In this document: in pieces, positions 25,008-32,824 of the stretch
How positions within the stretch are numbered: the stretch's first letter is position 1
How the letters are laid out: the number at the start of each line of letters is the position of its first letter
Origin: DATHZQ01 sp035458525
Lineage (GTDB): Bacteria; Actinomycetota; Acidimicrobiia; Spongiisociales; UBA5794
Length of the DNA stretch: 64,000 bases
Reading direction: 5' to 3'
Assembly (NCBI GenBank): GCA_035458525.1
Contig: DATHZQ010000007.1
Span: forward strand, 19,064-83,063
Program-made: the position numbers and the translations under genes
Notes under the pieces: generated by a model
The model's input: only the letters and a program-made list of their open reading frames with translations
Database searches by the model: none
Told to the model about the DNA's origin: nothing

Positions 25008-25442
25008 ATGGCTACCAACATCGAACGCACCATCACGGTTCCCGGTTCCGCCGACAAGGTCTTTGCGTACGTCGCCGACTTCAGCAACACCGCGGAGTGG
25101 GACCCCGGCATCGTCTCCGCCGAGCGGACGGGCAGCGGACCAGTCGGGGAGGGCTCGGCGTTCGACCTCGTAGCCCGCTTCAAAGGGCGCGACCTCGCCA
25201 CCACGTACCGCATCACCGAATTCGATCCACCGTCACGGGTGGTGCTCGTGGGGGGAACCAACAACTTCACGAGCACGGACATCATCACCGTCACCCCGGC
25301 GACCGAAGGAGTCCAGATCGGCTACCGAGCGATTTTCGAGCTGAGCGGCATCATGCGCCTCTCCGAACCGTTTCTGAAAGGGACCTTCAATCGACTGGCG
25401 GACGATGCGGTCGCCGGGCTGAAAGTGGTTCTTTCCCGATGA
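25008..25442 (+). CDS. SRPBCC-family (polyketide cyclase/START-like) protein
   Basis: The 144-aa protein begins MATNIERTITVPGSADKVFAYVADFSN-like, the standard SRPBCC pattern. It continues with WDPGIVSAERTGSG and a C-terminal helix ending LADDAVAGLKVVLSR. The fold makes a hydrophobic ligand pocket, and the ligand is unknown. The ATG at 25008 is preferred, since the upstream open frame is antisense to the neighbouring membrane protein. The stop overlaps the next start (ATGA). A second family member is at 33863. Confidence 0.88.
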   Translation: MATNIERTITVPGSADKVFAYVADFSNTAEWDPGIVSAERTGSGPVGEGSAFDLVARFKGRDLATTYRITEFDPPSRVVLVGGTNNFTSTDIITVTPATEGVQIGYRAIFELSGIMRLSEPFLKGTFNRLADDAVAGLKVVLSR

Positions 25443-25903
25443 CCGAGTCGGTGTGGGATTACCCACGCCCACCCCGCGTGGAGTCGTCGTCTCACCGGAT
25501 CAGGATCGTGCTCGGTGGCGAGACGATCGTTGATACGAGTGGGGCGTTGCGGGTGCTCGAAACCAGCCACCCGCCCGTGTACTACGTGCCGATGTCAGCG
25601 GTGGACGACGGAGTGCTGCATTCGCACCCTCGGACGACATTCTGCGAGTTCAAGGGTCGAGCGATCTACTGGTCCGTTGCTGCCGGGGAACGAACGGTCT
25701 CTGCCGCGGCGTGGTCCTACCCCCAGCCGGCACACGGATACGAGGCGCTCCTGGACCATGTCGCGTTCTACCCGGCGCTGATGGATGCCTGTTACGTCGA
25801 CGATGAGCAGGTGGACGCCCAGGCCGGGGATTTCTACGGCGGATGGATCACCAGCGGCATCACCGGCCCCTTCAAAGGCGCGTCGGGCACCTGGGGCTGG
25901 TAG
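25439..25903 (+). CDS. DUF427 domain-containing protein
   Basis: The 154-aa protein matches DUF427: VWDYPRPPRVE at the start, IRIVLGGETIVDTSGALRVLETSHPPVYYVP, then the HSHPRTTFCEFKGRAIYWSV block and a GWITSGITGPFKGASGTWGW tail. The family has a compact beta fold and no agreed biochemical role. It is coupled to the SRPBCC gene by ATGA and ends two bases before the convergent TfoX-like gene. Confidence 0.9.
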   Translation: MTESVWDYPRPPRVESSSHRIRIVLGGETIVDTSGALRVLETSHPPVYYVPMSAVDDGVLHSHPRTTFCEFKGRAIYWSVAAGERTVSAAAWSYPQPAHGYEALLDHVAFYPALMDACYVDDEQVDAQAGDFYGGWITSGITGPFKGASGTWGW

Positions 25904-25905
25904 CG

Positions 25906-26217
25906 CTACCTCGCCACGAAGGCCTTGCCCTCCTCGAGCAGCGCGAGCCACAGCTCCTCGTCCTGTTCGACGACCGCGACCCATTCCCTGAAGACTCGAC
26001 TGGCAGGCGCAAACGCAGCGCCGATGTCCGCCTCGATCAGCTCGGCGACCCGCTGGGCCGGCAGCTTCACGACGAGTGCTCCGGTGCGATGGTCCGGCAT
26101 CCCCAAGAATTGCCCTCCGATGCGAACGCACCGCGAGCCCATGATGGTGCCTTCCGTGACCGACGGATCCGCCGCCTGCATCTCGCCGGCCAGATCCCAG
26201 AACAACGCTTCACTCAC
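25906..26217 (-). CDS. TfoX/Sxy N-terminal domain-like protein
   Basis: The 103-aa protein starts MSEALFWDLAGEMQAADPSV and contains EGTIMGSRCVRIGGQFLGM and VVKLPAQRVAELI, the pattern of the short actinobacterial TfoX_N-like family. TfoX itself acts in competence regulation in proteobacteria. These short versions are uncharacterised. It is convergent with the DUF427 gene. Confidence 0.75.
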   Translation of the reverse strand: MSEALFWDLAGEMQAADPSVTEGTIMGSRCVRIGGQFLGMPDHRTGALVVKLPAQRVAELIEADIGAAFAPASRVFREWVAVVEQDEELWLALLEEGKAFVAR

Positions 26218-26355
26218 TCGGCCTCCTCCTCCGTGTCACCCTACGACGATCGTGGCTTCGCCCACTCGACGTCACCCGATGCCGGGGCCCTTCTGGGGTT
26301 GCGTCATGCCCCTCGGCCAGCAACCCTGGCGCCAGCGACACGGCCGGAGGGGCTG

Positions 26356-26922
26356 ATGCTCAAAACGATGGCAAGGCTCTTCCTGAGAATCATCCGTTGG
26401 GACGTGGCCGGTGAGGTCCCTGCCGGAAGCTACGTCATGATCGCAGCGCCCCACACGTCGAACTGGGATCTCCCCATCATGCTGGCCGTGGCGGCGATGC
26501 TCGGTGCCCGAATCTCGTGGATGGGAAAAGAGCAGATCTTTCGCTGGCCGTTTGGTGAGCTGATGCGCCGGCTCGGGGGCGTTCCCGTTCGCCGCGACCG
26601 GTCCCACAACATGGTCGATCAGATGATCGACCTCTTCGGACGGTCTGGCCAGCTCATCCTCACGGTCCCTCCCGAGGGCACCCGCGGCCGCGCCGAGCAT
26701 TGGCGGTCGGGTTTCTACTACATCGCACTCGGTGCCGGCGTGCCGGTGATCCCCGGCTACCTGGACTACTCGAGTCGGATCGGTGGCGTGGGCGCACCGA
26801 TCGAACTGTCGGGAGACGTCACCGCAGACATGGACGCATTTCGTGCGTTCTACACGCCAATCGCCGGGAAGCGCCCGGAGAAGCAGGGACGTATCGAGCT
26901 TCGCGAGGAGATCGACCGCTGA
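26356..26922 (+). CDS. 1-acyl-sn-glycerol-3-phosphate acyltransferase-like protein (PlsC family)
   Basis: The 188-aa protein has the acyltransferase motif I in APHTSNWDLPIM (His and Asp, about residue 34), motif II near GGVPVRRD, and motif III PPEGTRGRAEHW near residue 103. It uses acyl donors to acylate a lysophospholipid or similar acceptor at the membrane. ATG 26356 is chosen because of the CGGAGG site 7 nt upstream and because the family starts here. The frame upstream is antisense to the TfoX-like gene. Confidence 0.88.
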   Translation: MLKTMARLFLRIIRWDVAGEVPAGSYVMIAAPHTSNWDLPIMLAVAAMLGARISWMGKEQIFRWPFGELMRRLGGVPVRRDRSHNMVDQMIDLFGRSGQLILTVPPEGTRGRAEHWRSGFYYIALGAGVPVIPGYLDYSSRIGGVGAPIELSGDVTADMDAFRAFYTPIAGKRPEKQGRIELREEIDR

Positions 26923-26944
26923 CGCAGCGGTACGCTCTCGGCAT

Positions 26945-28099
26945 ATGAAGCCGTCTGCGCGCTCAGAGGTCGCTCCGTTCTATGTGATGGAAGTGATGAA
27001 GGCTGCGGCGGAGCGGGAGGCGGCCGGCGGCGAGGTCCTGCATCTCGAGGTCGGCCAGCCAGTGACACCCGCTCCGCAGGGTGCCATCGGCGCCGCACAG
27101 GCTGCGTTGAGCGCCGACCGCCTGGGCTACACCCCGGCGCTCGGCGTCGACCAACTGCGGCGCCGCATCGTGCGCCACTACGCAGACGCCTACGGTGTCG
27201 TCGTGCCGGTCGGTCGTGTAGCCGTGACGATCGGTGCCTCGGGCGGCATGATCCTCGCATTGCTCGCGGCCTTGGATCCAGGTGCGCGCGTCGGCATCAC
27301 CGAGCCGGGCTATGCCGCCTATCGCAACATGATCACGGCGTTGGATCTCGAGCTCGTGGGGATTCGCATCGGACCGGAGAGTCGCTGGGTTGCGACGCCG
27401 GGAGCCATCGAGGCGGCCGGACCGCTGGATGCGCTCGTGGTCGCAAGTCCGTCGAATCCGACCGGGACGACGATGACGGGACCCGAGCTCGAAGCGGTTG
27501 CCCACTACTGCGAGGCCGCCGACGTGCGCCTGCTCTCCGACGAGATCTACCACGGCATCACGTTCGAGCGACCGGCGAGCACCGCGGCCGAGTTCTCGGA
27601 TTCTGCAGTCGTGGTCCAGTCGTTCTCCAAGTATTACTCGATGACGGGATGGCGGCTGGGCTGGCTCGTCTTGCCCGAGGACCTGGTGCGCCCGGTCGAG
27701 GTACTGGCGCAGAACCTGTTCATCTCGCCTCCGGCGCTCTCGCAGCTGGCCGGACTCGCCGCGCTCGACTGCACGGAGGAGCTCGACCACAACGTCGCCC
27801 GATACGCCGAGCGTCGCAGGGTCGTCGTCGCCGGCCTGGTCGCTGCAGGGATCACGCAGATTGCGCCGCCGGATGGTGGGTTCTACGTCTGGGCCGACGT
27901 GTCCCACCTCACCGACGACAGCCAGGCGCTGTGTGCACAGTGGCTCGACGAGCTGAGGGTCGCCGCAACCCCCGGAGTCGATTTCGATCCGGAAGCCGGC
28001 CATCGGTTCGTGCGCTTCTCGTACTCGGAGTCGACCGAGGCCATGGAAGAGGCGATGCGACGGCTCGCAGCATGGGTGGAACGCCGCCCACCACGCTGA
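26945..28099 (+). CDS. Class I/II aminotransferase (PLP-dependent)
   Basis: The 384-aa enzyme belongs to the aspartate aminotransferase fold type I. Landmarks are the LEVGQPVTPAP region, TIGASGGMILAL, ASPSNPTGTTM with the conserved Asn/Pro, DEIYHGI with the PLP-ring Asp/Tyr, and the Schiff-base lysine in SFSKYYSMTGWRLGW near residue 224. The C-terminal FVRFSYSES carries the carboxylate-binding Arg. The amino donor and acceptor cannot be told. It begins 22 bp after the acyltransferase stop and may share its transcript. Confidence 0.9.
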   Translation: MKPSARSEVAPFYVMEVMKAAAEREAAGGEVLHLEVGQPVTPAPQGAIGAAQAALSADRLGYTPALGVDQLRRRIVRHYADAYGVVVPVGRVAVTIGASGGMILALLAALDPGARVGITEPGYAAYRNMITALDLELVGIRIGPESRWVATPGAIEAAGPLDALVVASPSNPTGTTMTGPELEAVAHYCEAADVRLLSDEIYHGITFERPASTAAEFSDSAVVVQSFSKYYSMTGWRLGWLVLPEDLVRPVEVLAQNLFISPPALSQLAGLAALDCTEELDHNVARYAERRRVVVAGLVAAGITQIAPPDGGFYVWADVSHLTDDSQALCAQWLDELRVAATPGVDFDPEAGHRFVRFSYSESTEAMEEAMRRLAAWVERRPPR

Positions 28100-28146
28100 C
28101 GGAGCGCGTACGGTTGACGCAGGGACCGCTCGAGTGAGGTTGTGCT

Positions 28147-28737
28147 GTGGCCGACTACGACTGGCGTGCGTGGGACGAGGAGCCGTGGCAGCTGCGTTAC
28201 CCCGGCACCGCAATCGGTGCTGAGACTTGGGTGGAGGTCTTCTCCCCGGACCCCGACAGCGGGGAGATGCGCCGCTGGATCGCAGCGGCACAGCGACTGC
28301 AGACGGCGGAACGTCCCACCGCCAGGCGGGTCTTCATCTCGCACCGTCGGGCCGATGCCGTCATGGCACAACAGGCCGCCGACGCCGCTCACCGGTTGGG
28401 GGTCGAGTACTGGCTCGATGTCGAGGACCCGACGCTGCAGTGGCTCACGCAGCACACGGCCGTAGACGCTGCCACCCGGTCGACGGCGATTGCGTCGGCG
28501 ATCGAGATGGCGTTGCTGAACTGTACGCATGTGCTGGCGATCATCACCCCACGCACCAGCGGTTCTCAATGGGTGCCGTACGAGTACGGCCGGGTCAAGG
28601 ACGACGGCTTGACCGATCGAGCTACGGCCTGCTGGACCACGGTCCATCCGGCCGACACCACGCGGTTTGCCGAGTACCTCCACCTCGGGGTGGTCGCGCG
28701 AGGCATCGAGGAAGTGAGGACCTGGCTGGTGGCTTGA
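28147..28737 (+). CDS. Stand-alone TIR-like domain protein
   Basis: The 196-aa protein has a 60-residue N-terminal part of no known family. A TIR fold follows: the first strand RRVFISHRRADAVMAQQ (about 60), GVEYWLDVEDP, the ASAIEMALLNCTHVLAIITP strand-helix, and SGSQWVPYEYGRVKD. The Glu of the last motif lies where TIR NADases keep the catalytic glutamate. It has no partner domain and no obvious defence neighbour. TIR domains in bacteria either signal by NAD cleavage or act as scaffolds, and which applies here is open. The start is GTG 28147. Confidence 0.8.
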   Translation: MADYDWRAWDEEPWQLRYPGTAIGAETWVEVFSPDPDSGEMRRWIAAAQRLQTAERPTARRVFISHRRADAVMAQQAADAAHRLGVEYWLDVEDPTLQWLTQHTAVDAATRSTAIASAIEMALLNCTHVLAIITPRTSGSQWVPYEYGRVKDDGLTDRATACWTTVHPADTTRFAEYLHLGVVARGIEEVRTWLVA

Positions 28738-28746
28738 GTCGGGCGC

Positions 28747-29391
28747 TCAGTCCAACGCGACGATCATGTCGGCCCGATGTTTCGTTCCCGCGACCAGTCG
28801 TGCGTTGGGAAGGTCCGTGCCGGCCACCTTTGCCGCAGCCTCCGCCGGCGACCGGTTGCATTCATGGCGGGCCTGCAGCCGTGGCACCAATACATCGTCC
28901 GGCACATCCAGATACCAGACGGCATCCAGGAGCCGGCGCACGCGGTCCCACGGCGGTTCGTCGAGCAGCAAATAGTTGCCCTCGACCACGATGAGGGAGG
29001 CCTCGGGCGAGATGGTTGCGCCGCCCGGCACCACGGACTCGGTGCTGCGGTCGTACGTCGGCCACGCTATCGGTTCGAGGGGTTCGCCGCGCAGCGCTTC
29101 GAGGTGGGCGACGAAGGTCGGTGCGTCGAAGGTCGCGGGTACCCCTTTCAGTGGCAGCAAGCCCGCCGCGACGAGGTCGTCGTTACTGCGATGGAACCCG
29201 TCCATGGGTACCGCGAAAGCGGACACGATGTGCGAGGCGCGAGCCACGATCTGTGCGGCCGCAGTGCTCTTGCCGGCCCCGGGCGGACCGGCCACTCCGA
29301 GCATGAATCGCACTCCGGAGTGCTGCACCTCAGCAGCGAGCTCGTCGACCAGCCCGTCGAGATCGGCAAAGGTGCGGCGTCGCTGGCTCAC
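28747..29391 (-). CDS. Nucleoside/nucleotide kinase family protein (P-loop, phosphoribulokinase/uridine kinase-like)
   Basis: The 214-aa kinase has a Walker A motif GVAGPPGAGKST near residue 33. The segment VPMDGFHRSNDDLV is typical of the PanK/uridine kinase/YggC group, followed by YDRSTESVVPGG and IVVEGNYLLLDEPPWD with the Walker B-like Glu. Family members phosphorylate small alcohols such as nucleosides, pantothenate or sugars. The YggC-like branch is often called fructose/nucleoside kinase without proof. It is convergent with the TIR gene, nine bases apart. Confidence 0.85.
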   Translation of the reverse strand: MSQRRRTFADLDGLVDELAAEVQHSGVRFMLGVAGPPGAGKSTAAAQIVARASHIVSAFAVPMDGFHRSNDDLVAAGLLPLKGVPATFDAPTFVAHLEALRGEPLEPIAWPTYDRSTESVVPGGATISPEASLIVVEGNYLLLDEPPWDRVRRLLDAVWYLDVPDDVLVPRLQARHECNRSPAEAAAKVAGTDLPNARLVAGTKHRADMIVALD

Positions 29392-29474
29392 CCCGTCACG
29401 CTACAAGCTGCCGATGTGGAACAATCGCCCGCTGCGTCGCGTTTGGGCCAGGAACCGATTGAGGAGTGTTGCGC

Positions 29475-29882
29475 ATGTCGGATTGGAACGCATCCATCAT
29501 CGAGGAGTTCCGCGCCAACGGTGGCCGGGTCGGTGGCACGTTCGAGGGTCGTCCGCTGCTTCTCCTCCACACGAAGGGCGCAAAGACCGGCCGGTCGCGC
29601 GTGCACCCGCTCATGTACCAGGCGTTCGACGGCGGCTACGCGATCTTCGCCTCCAAGGCCGGAGCACCGAGCAACCCGGCCTGGTTCCACAACCTCATGG
29701 CCAATCCAGAGGCCGAGATCGAGGTCGGGATGGAGAAGCTGGCGGTGTCGGCGCGCATCGTCAACGGAGCCGAGCGAGACCGCATCTGGTCGCAGCAGAA
29801 GCAGGACTACCCATTCTTCGCCGAATACGAACAGAGGACCGATCGTGACATCCCGGTCATCGTGCTGGACCCGGCCTCCTGA
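29475..29882 (+). CDS. Deazaflavin (F420)-dependent nitroreductase family protein
   Basis: The 135-aa protein has the DDN-family core: IIEEFRANGGRVGGTFEGRPLLLLHTKGAKTGR-like beginning, VHPLMYQ, and PAWFHNLMANPEAEIEVG. These proteins bind coenzyme F420 or related flavins and reduce various substrates in actinobacteria. The ATG at 29475 with GAGGAG 8 nt upstream is preferred over GTG 29466. It is the first of three family members in the window (also 35943 and 44309). Confidence 0.88.
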   Translation: MSDWNASIIEEFRANGGRVGGTFEGRPLLLLHTKGAKTGRSRVHPLMYQAFDGGYAIFASKAGAPSNPAWFHNLMANPEAEIEVGMEKLAVSARIVNGAERDRIWSQQKQDYPFFAEYEQRTDRDIPVIVLDPAS

Positions 29883-29918
29883 AGACGGCATGGTTGGCTC
29901 GGTAGCATCGGCGCCGCC

Positions 29919-30779
29919 GTGGACCTTCCCGCATCGACCAACGCCGAAGGCGTTCGAGAGAATCTCGCCGCAACTCGATGGCTGATCGCCCCGTTCGTGG
30001 TGCTCGCCGGGGCAGGCGCATTCGTCCTGTATCTGTTTCCACGAGACACGGATGCGTTGTTCGCATGGACACTGCGACCGCCCCTCTCGGCGATGTTCAT
30101 GGGCGCCGGATATGCGGCAGGAGTGCTGCTGACCGTGCTGTCGTACCGCCGCCAACCTTGGGCGGTCACTCGTACTGCGACGTTGACCATTCTCGTGTTC
30201 GTCGCGGTGATGACGGCCGCCACCTTCCTGCATCTCGACAAGATGCACTTCGACGCTGCGGAGGTGACGGCCCAGTTCGCCGCCTGGGCTTGGCTCGTCG
30301 TGTACGTCGTTGTCCCGCCCCTCCTGCTGGCCATCATCGTGGCGCAATCCCGCCAACCCGGAGTCGATCCGCCTCGACTCCACCCGCTTCCCGTTGCCGT
30401 GAGGGCCGCGCTCGCTCTCCAGGGGCTCGCTTTGCTGTCGCTCGGTGTGGCGTTGTTCGGTTGGCCGGAGTCCATGGATGGTGTGTGGCCGTGGGCCATC
30501 ACCGAGCTCTCCGGCCGCGCCTTGTCGGCATGGATCGTTGCGATCGGGTTCGCCAGCCTGTGGGTGACGTACGAGAACGATCTGCGCCGCACCCGTCCTG
30601 CCGCCATGACCTCTGTGGCGCTTGGTGCGTTGTGGCTGCTGGCCGCAATTCGTGATGCTGACTCGATGCGCTGGGAGCGAGCCTCGGCTTGGATCTATGT
30701 GGTTGGTGCAGCGCTTGCGGTGTCCGTGGGGTTGTGGGGCTGGTCGCTGAGTCGTGGGGCGGTAGGGTCGGAGGGGTGA
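29919..30779 (+). CDS. Uncharacterised integral membrane protein
   Basis: The 286-aa protein has about eight predicted membrane segments, spread evenly (for example WLIAPFVVLAGAGAFVLYLF near 20 and LAIIVAQ near 140). I recognise no family. A conserved-looking ATFLHLDKMHFD sits between segments three and four. It begins 36 bp after the F420-type gene on the same strand. Its last 85 bp overlap the 3' end of the convergent cyclase gene. Confidence 0.75.
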   Translation: MDLPASTNAEGVRENLAATRWLIAPFVVLAGAGAFVLYLFPRDTDALFAWTLRPPLSAMFMGAGYAAGVLLTVLSYRRQPWAVTRTATLTILVFVAVMTAATFLHLDKMHFDAAEVTAQFAAWAWLVVYVVVPPLLLAIIVAQSRQPGVDPPRLHPLPVAVRAALALQGLALLSLGVALFGWPESMDGVWPWAITELSGRALSAWIVAIGFASLWVTYENDLRRTRPAAMTSVALGALWLLAAIRDADSMRWERASAWIYVVGAALAVSVGLWGWSLSRGAVGSEG

Positions 30780-32044
30780 GCCATGTCTCCGGCGGAACCT
30801 TCGCCCTGCGTTCCCGCTTCCCGGCGCCCGGTCAGGAAGTACGTCGTGGCGGAGCCACGATTCTTGAGCGTGATGGTGCCGCGCCGTTCCAACTCGTAGT
30901 GCTCAGGCAGCATGCCGGCGAAGAGGCCCGAGACCTGGATGCGCCCCGGCACACCCGTTGATTCGAGGCGGCTGGCCACGTTGACGGCATCGCCCCACAG
31001 GTCATACGCAAGCTTGCGCTTGCCGATCACGCCGGCGACCACCGATCCGGTGTGAACGCCGATGCGCAGGTCCCACTCGATGCCGTTTTTCGCGGCGAAC
31101 TGGTCGGTAGCGTCGATCATCTGGAGTGCGAGATCGGCGATCAGTGGCGCATGATCCGGGTGCGCAACGGGCACGCCGCCGGCGACCATGTAGCCGTCGC
31201 CCAGCGTCTTGATCTTCTCCACGCCACTTGCGCTCACGAGGTCGTCGAACTCCGAGAACAGCCCATTGAGCAAGTTGACGACTTCGTCGGGCTCGTGCGA
31301 TTGCGCGAACGAGGTGAACCCGACGATGTCGGCAAAGAGCACCGTCACCACGTCGAATCGTTCCGCCACGGTTGCGTCCGATGCCTTCAGCCGCTCGGCG
31401 ATCTCCTGCGGCAGCATGTTGGCGAGCAGACGATCAGCCCGTGCTCGCTGATCCAGCGCATCCTCTTCGGCGAGGAAGAGACGGCGGTTCACAGCATCGA
31501 ACACAAACCAGAACGACAGCGCCAACGCCGCTGCGAACGCCATCCACGTGTTGACGTTCACCCACGTGAGCCTGGATGCGGTTGTGTCGGCGAGGTACAG
31601 GTTCGGGATCACAACGGCAATGGCGCACAGCAGCACCATCGAGCGCAACGTGATCGCCAGCAGCGGCAGCAGCGCGATCGACAGGGCGAGCCCGGCAGCG
31701 CCGACGAGAAACCCCTCTGGCAACTCGGTGAGTACCCAGGAGAAGCCTCCCACGATGACCGCGGTCGACACCGCCTGGAGGAGGCCGTGATACCTGGCGA
31801 GCGGGGTGAGGGTCAGCAGGAACAGTGCAAGCAGAATGCCTGCGAGCGCCAGTCGAATCGCAACCGTGTCCCCGAGGAACCCTCCGTTGACCTCGCGATC
31901 CCAGATCATGAAGACGAGCACTGAGGCGGCGCCGGCGACGGCGGACAACCGTTCGAACGGCGTCACCTGTGCCGTGCGGAAGTCAACGTACCGTTCGAGT
32001 TGATCGGCGGTGAGCGTCGGCCGTGCCAGGTCTGGAGCGTGCAC
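30695..32044 (-). CDS. Membrane-anchored class III adenylate cyclase
   Basis: The 449-aa protein has six predicted membrane helices (about 35-185) and then a class III cyclase domain. FADIVGFTSF and KTLGDGYMVAGG provide the two metal-binding aspartates. Lys in VEKIKTLGDG and Asp in YDLWGDAVNVASRLE are the adenine-selecting pair, and Asn/Arg in NVASR are the transition-state residues. All catalytic residues are present, so it should make cAMP. GTG 32044 lies 16 bp behind the read-through stop of the MerB-like gene, so the two may form an operon. The disordered C-terminal tail overlaps the convergent membrane-protein gene. Confidence 0.92.
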   Translation of the reverse strand: MHAPDLARPTLTADQLERYVDFRTAQVTPFERLSAVAGAASVLVFMIWDREVNGGFLGDTVAIRLALAGILLALFLLTLTPLARYHGLLQAVSTAVIVGGFSWVLTELPEGFLVGAAGLALSIALLPLLAITLRSMVLLCAIAVVIPNLYLADTTASRLTWVNVNTWMAFAAALALSFWFVFDAVNRRLFLAEEDALDQRARADRLLANMLPQEIAERLKASDATVAERFDVVTVLFADIVGFTSFAQSHEPDEVVNLLNGLFSEFDDLVSASGVEKIKTLGDGYMVAGGVPVAHPDHAPLIADLALQMIDATDQFAAKNGIEWDLRIGVHTGSVVAGVIGKRKLAYDLWGDAVNVASRLESTGVPGRIQVSGLFAGMLPEHYELERRGTITLKNRGSATTYFLTGRREAGTQGEGSAGDMAHPSDPTAPRLSDQPHNPTDTASAAPTT

Positions 32045-32060
32045 GTGCCAAGCGTACGCA

Positions 32061-32690
32061 TCAGGCGAGCTGCCAGAAGGCGCCGGTGAGGCCGGCGTTC
32101 CTGAGCATGCGCTGCAGCGCTTCGAGAGGCGCGGGCCGGTACTTCGGGTCGAGCCGATCTCCGTACCAGTGCCGGCTCAGCGGCCACATTGCAGCAAGTG
32201 GCGCAGCAACTCCGGTAGCCGGTGCGTTCTCCTCCGACCGGAGGAAACGGATGGTGCGTCACGTTTCACCGATGTCGTCCCACCAGTGGCGTGCGGGCAC
32301 GGCAAAATGGACGAAGCCGTCCACCGACGACAGGTTGCCGTCCCTCACTTCGAGTTCGACCGGCTCGCCCGTGTCGAGCCAGTTTGCATCGATGGCTGCG
32401 TCGATCCCGAGTGCGGCCGGAATGGCGAGAGCATCCCACGCACAGTTCGCCCACCACGCCCGACCTCCGTGGCGCACCAGGTGCTCGGTCGGGACTGCGG
32501 AGAAGGGCAGCGCCATCCTGATCTGGCCGGCGGCGTCCAAGACGATGGCGTGGGCGTCGTGGAGGCGGCGCAATGCGTCTCGGGCCGCGGCCTCTCCGCC
32601 CACCCATGCTGCGACCTCGGCGATCTGCGGACTCACGCCGACCGCTGCGAAGGAGGCGTAGATGCGGCGGCGAAGTTCCCAGTCGTCCAC
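32061..32690 (-). CDS. MerB-like (organomercurial lyase family) protein, candidate selenoprotein with in-frame TGA
   Basis: Reading from GTG 32690, 143 residues lead to TGA at 32261-32259. The same frame then continues for 65 codons (RTIRFLRSEENAPATG, later MWPLSRHWYGDRLDP and LTGAFWQLA) to a TGA at 32061. Read through, the length is 209 aa; MerB has 212. C83 and D86 in ANCAWDAL match MerB C96/D99, and the TGA falls at position 144, where MerB has C159. A hairpin with a GGUC loop follows the TGA at SECIS distance. Selenocysteine is the best explanation; nonsense mutation or a C-to-A base error are the alternatives. An earlier in-frame start (32807) lies in the divergent promoter and is rejected. 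No mer genes are nearby. Confidence 0.75.
32228..32261 (-). promoter_or_regulatory. Putative bacterial SECIS element with its UGA
   Basis: The mRNA from the UGA (32261-32259) carries a stem-loop at 32247-32228, UUUCCUCCGGUCGGAGGAGA. It has eight base pairs (one G-U) closed by the tetraloop GGUC, with the first loop G at nucleotide 23 counting from the U of UGA. From memory, the E. coli fdhF element has a GGUC apical loop at nucleotides 22-25 whose G23 and U24 contact SelB. The bulged U17 of fdhF is not seen here. Confidence 0.68.
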
Positions 32691-32791
32691 CCCGCCAGGA
32701 TGGCACGACCCGTCTCGGGGCGTCTTCGCTCTCCGCAACGGTCCTGTGTCGTGGAATGGATCATCCGTCGTCGGCGTTTCCCTCGTACAGA

Positions 32792-32809
32792 TTGTGAAGT
32801 CATTCACAA
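32792..32809. promoter_or_regulatory. Inverted repeat in the sigma factor/MerB-like divergent promoter
   Basis: TTGTGAAGTCATTCACAA is a perfect 7-bp inverted repeat with a 4-bp spacer. It lies 15 nt before the sigma factor start and about 100 nt before the MerB-like start. It looks like a dimeric repressor site. No matching second copy was noticed in the window. Confidence 0.55.
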
Positions 32810-32824
32810 AACACGGAGTTCGCG

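Noticed and set aside
30988..31924. 290-aa plus-strand frame opposite the cyclase
   Set aside because: It is antisense to the cyclase and rich in Arg, Gln and His with no family features.
32259..32807. The MerB-like gene ending at TGA 32259 with a start at 32807
   Set aside because: That frame lacks the family's C-terminal third and leaves a 214-bp gap on a packed strand. The start at 32807 falls inside an inverted repeat in the divergent promoter. The 32690-32061 reading gives full family length.
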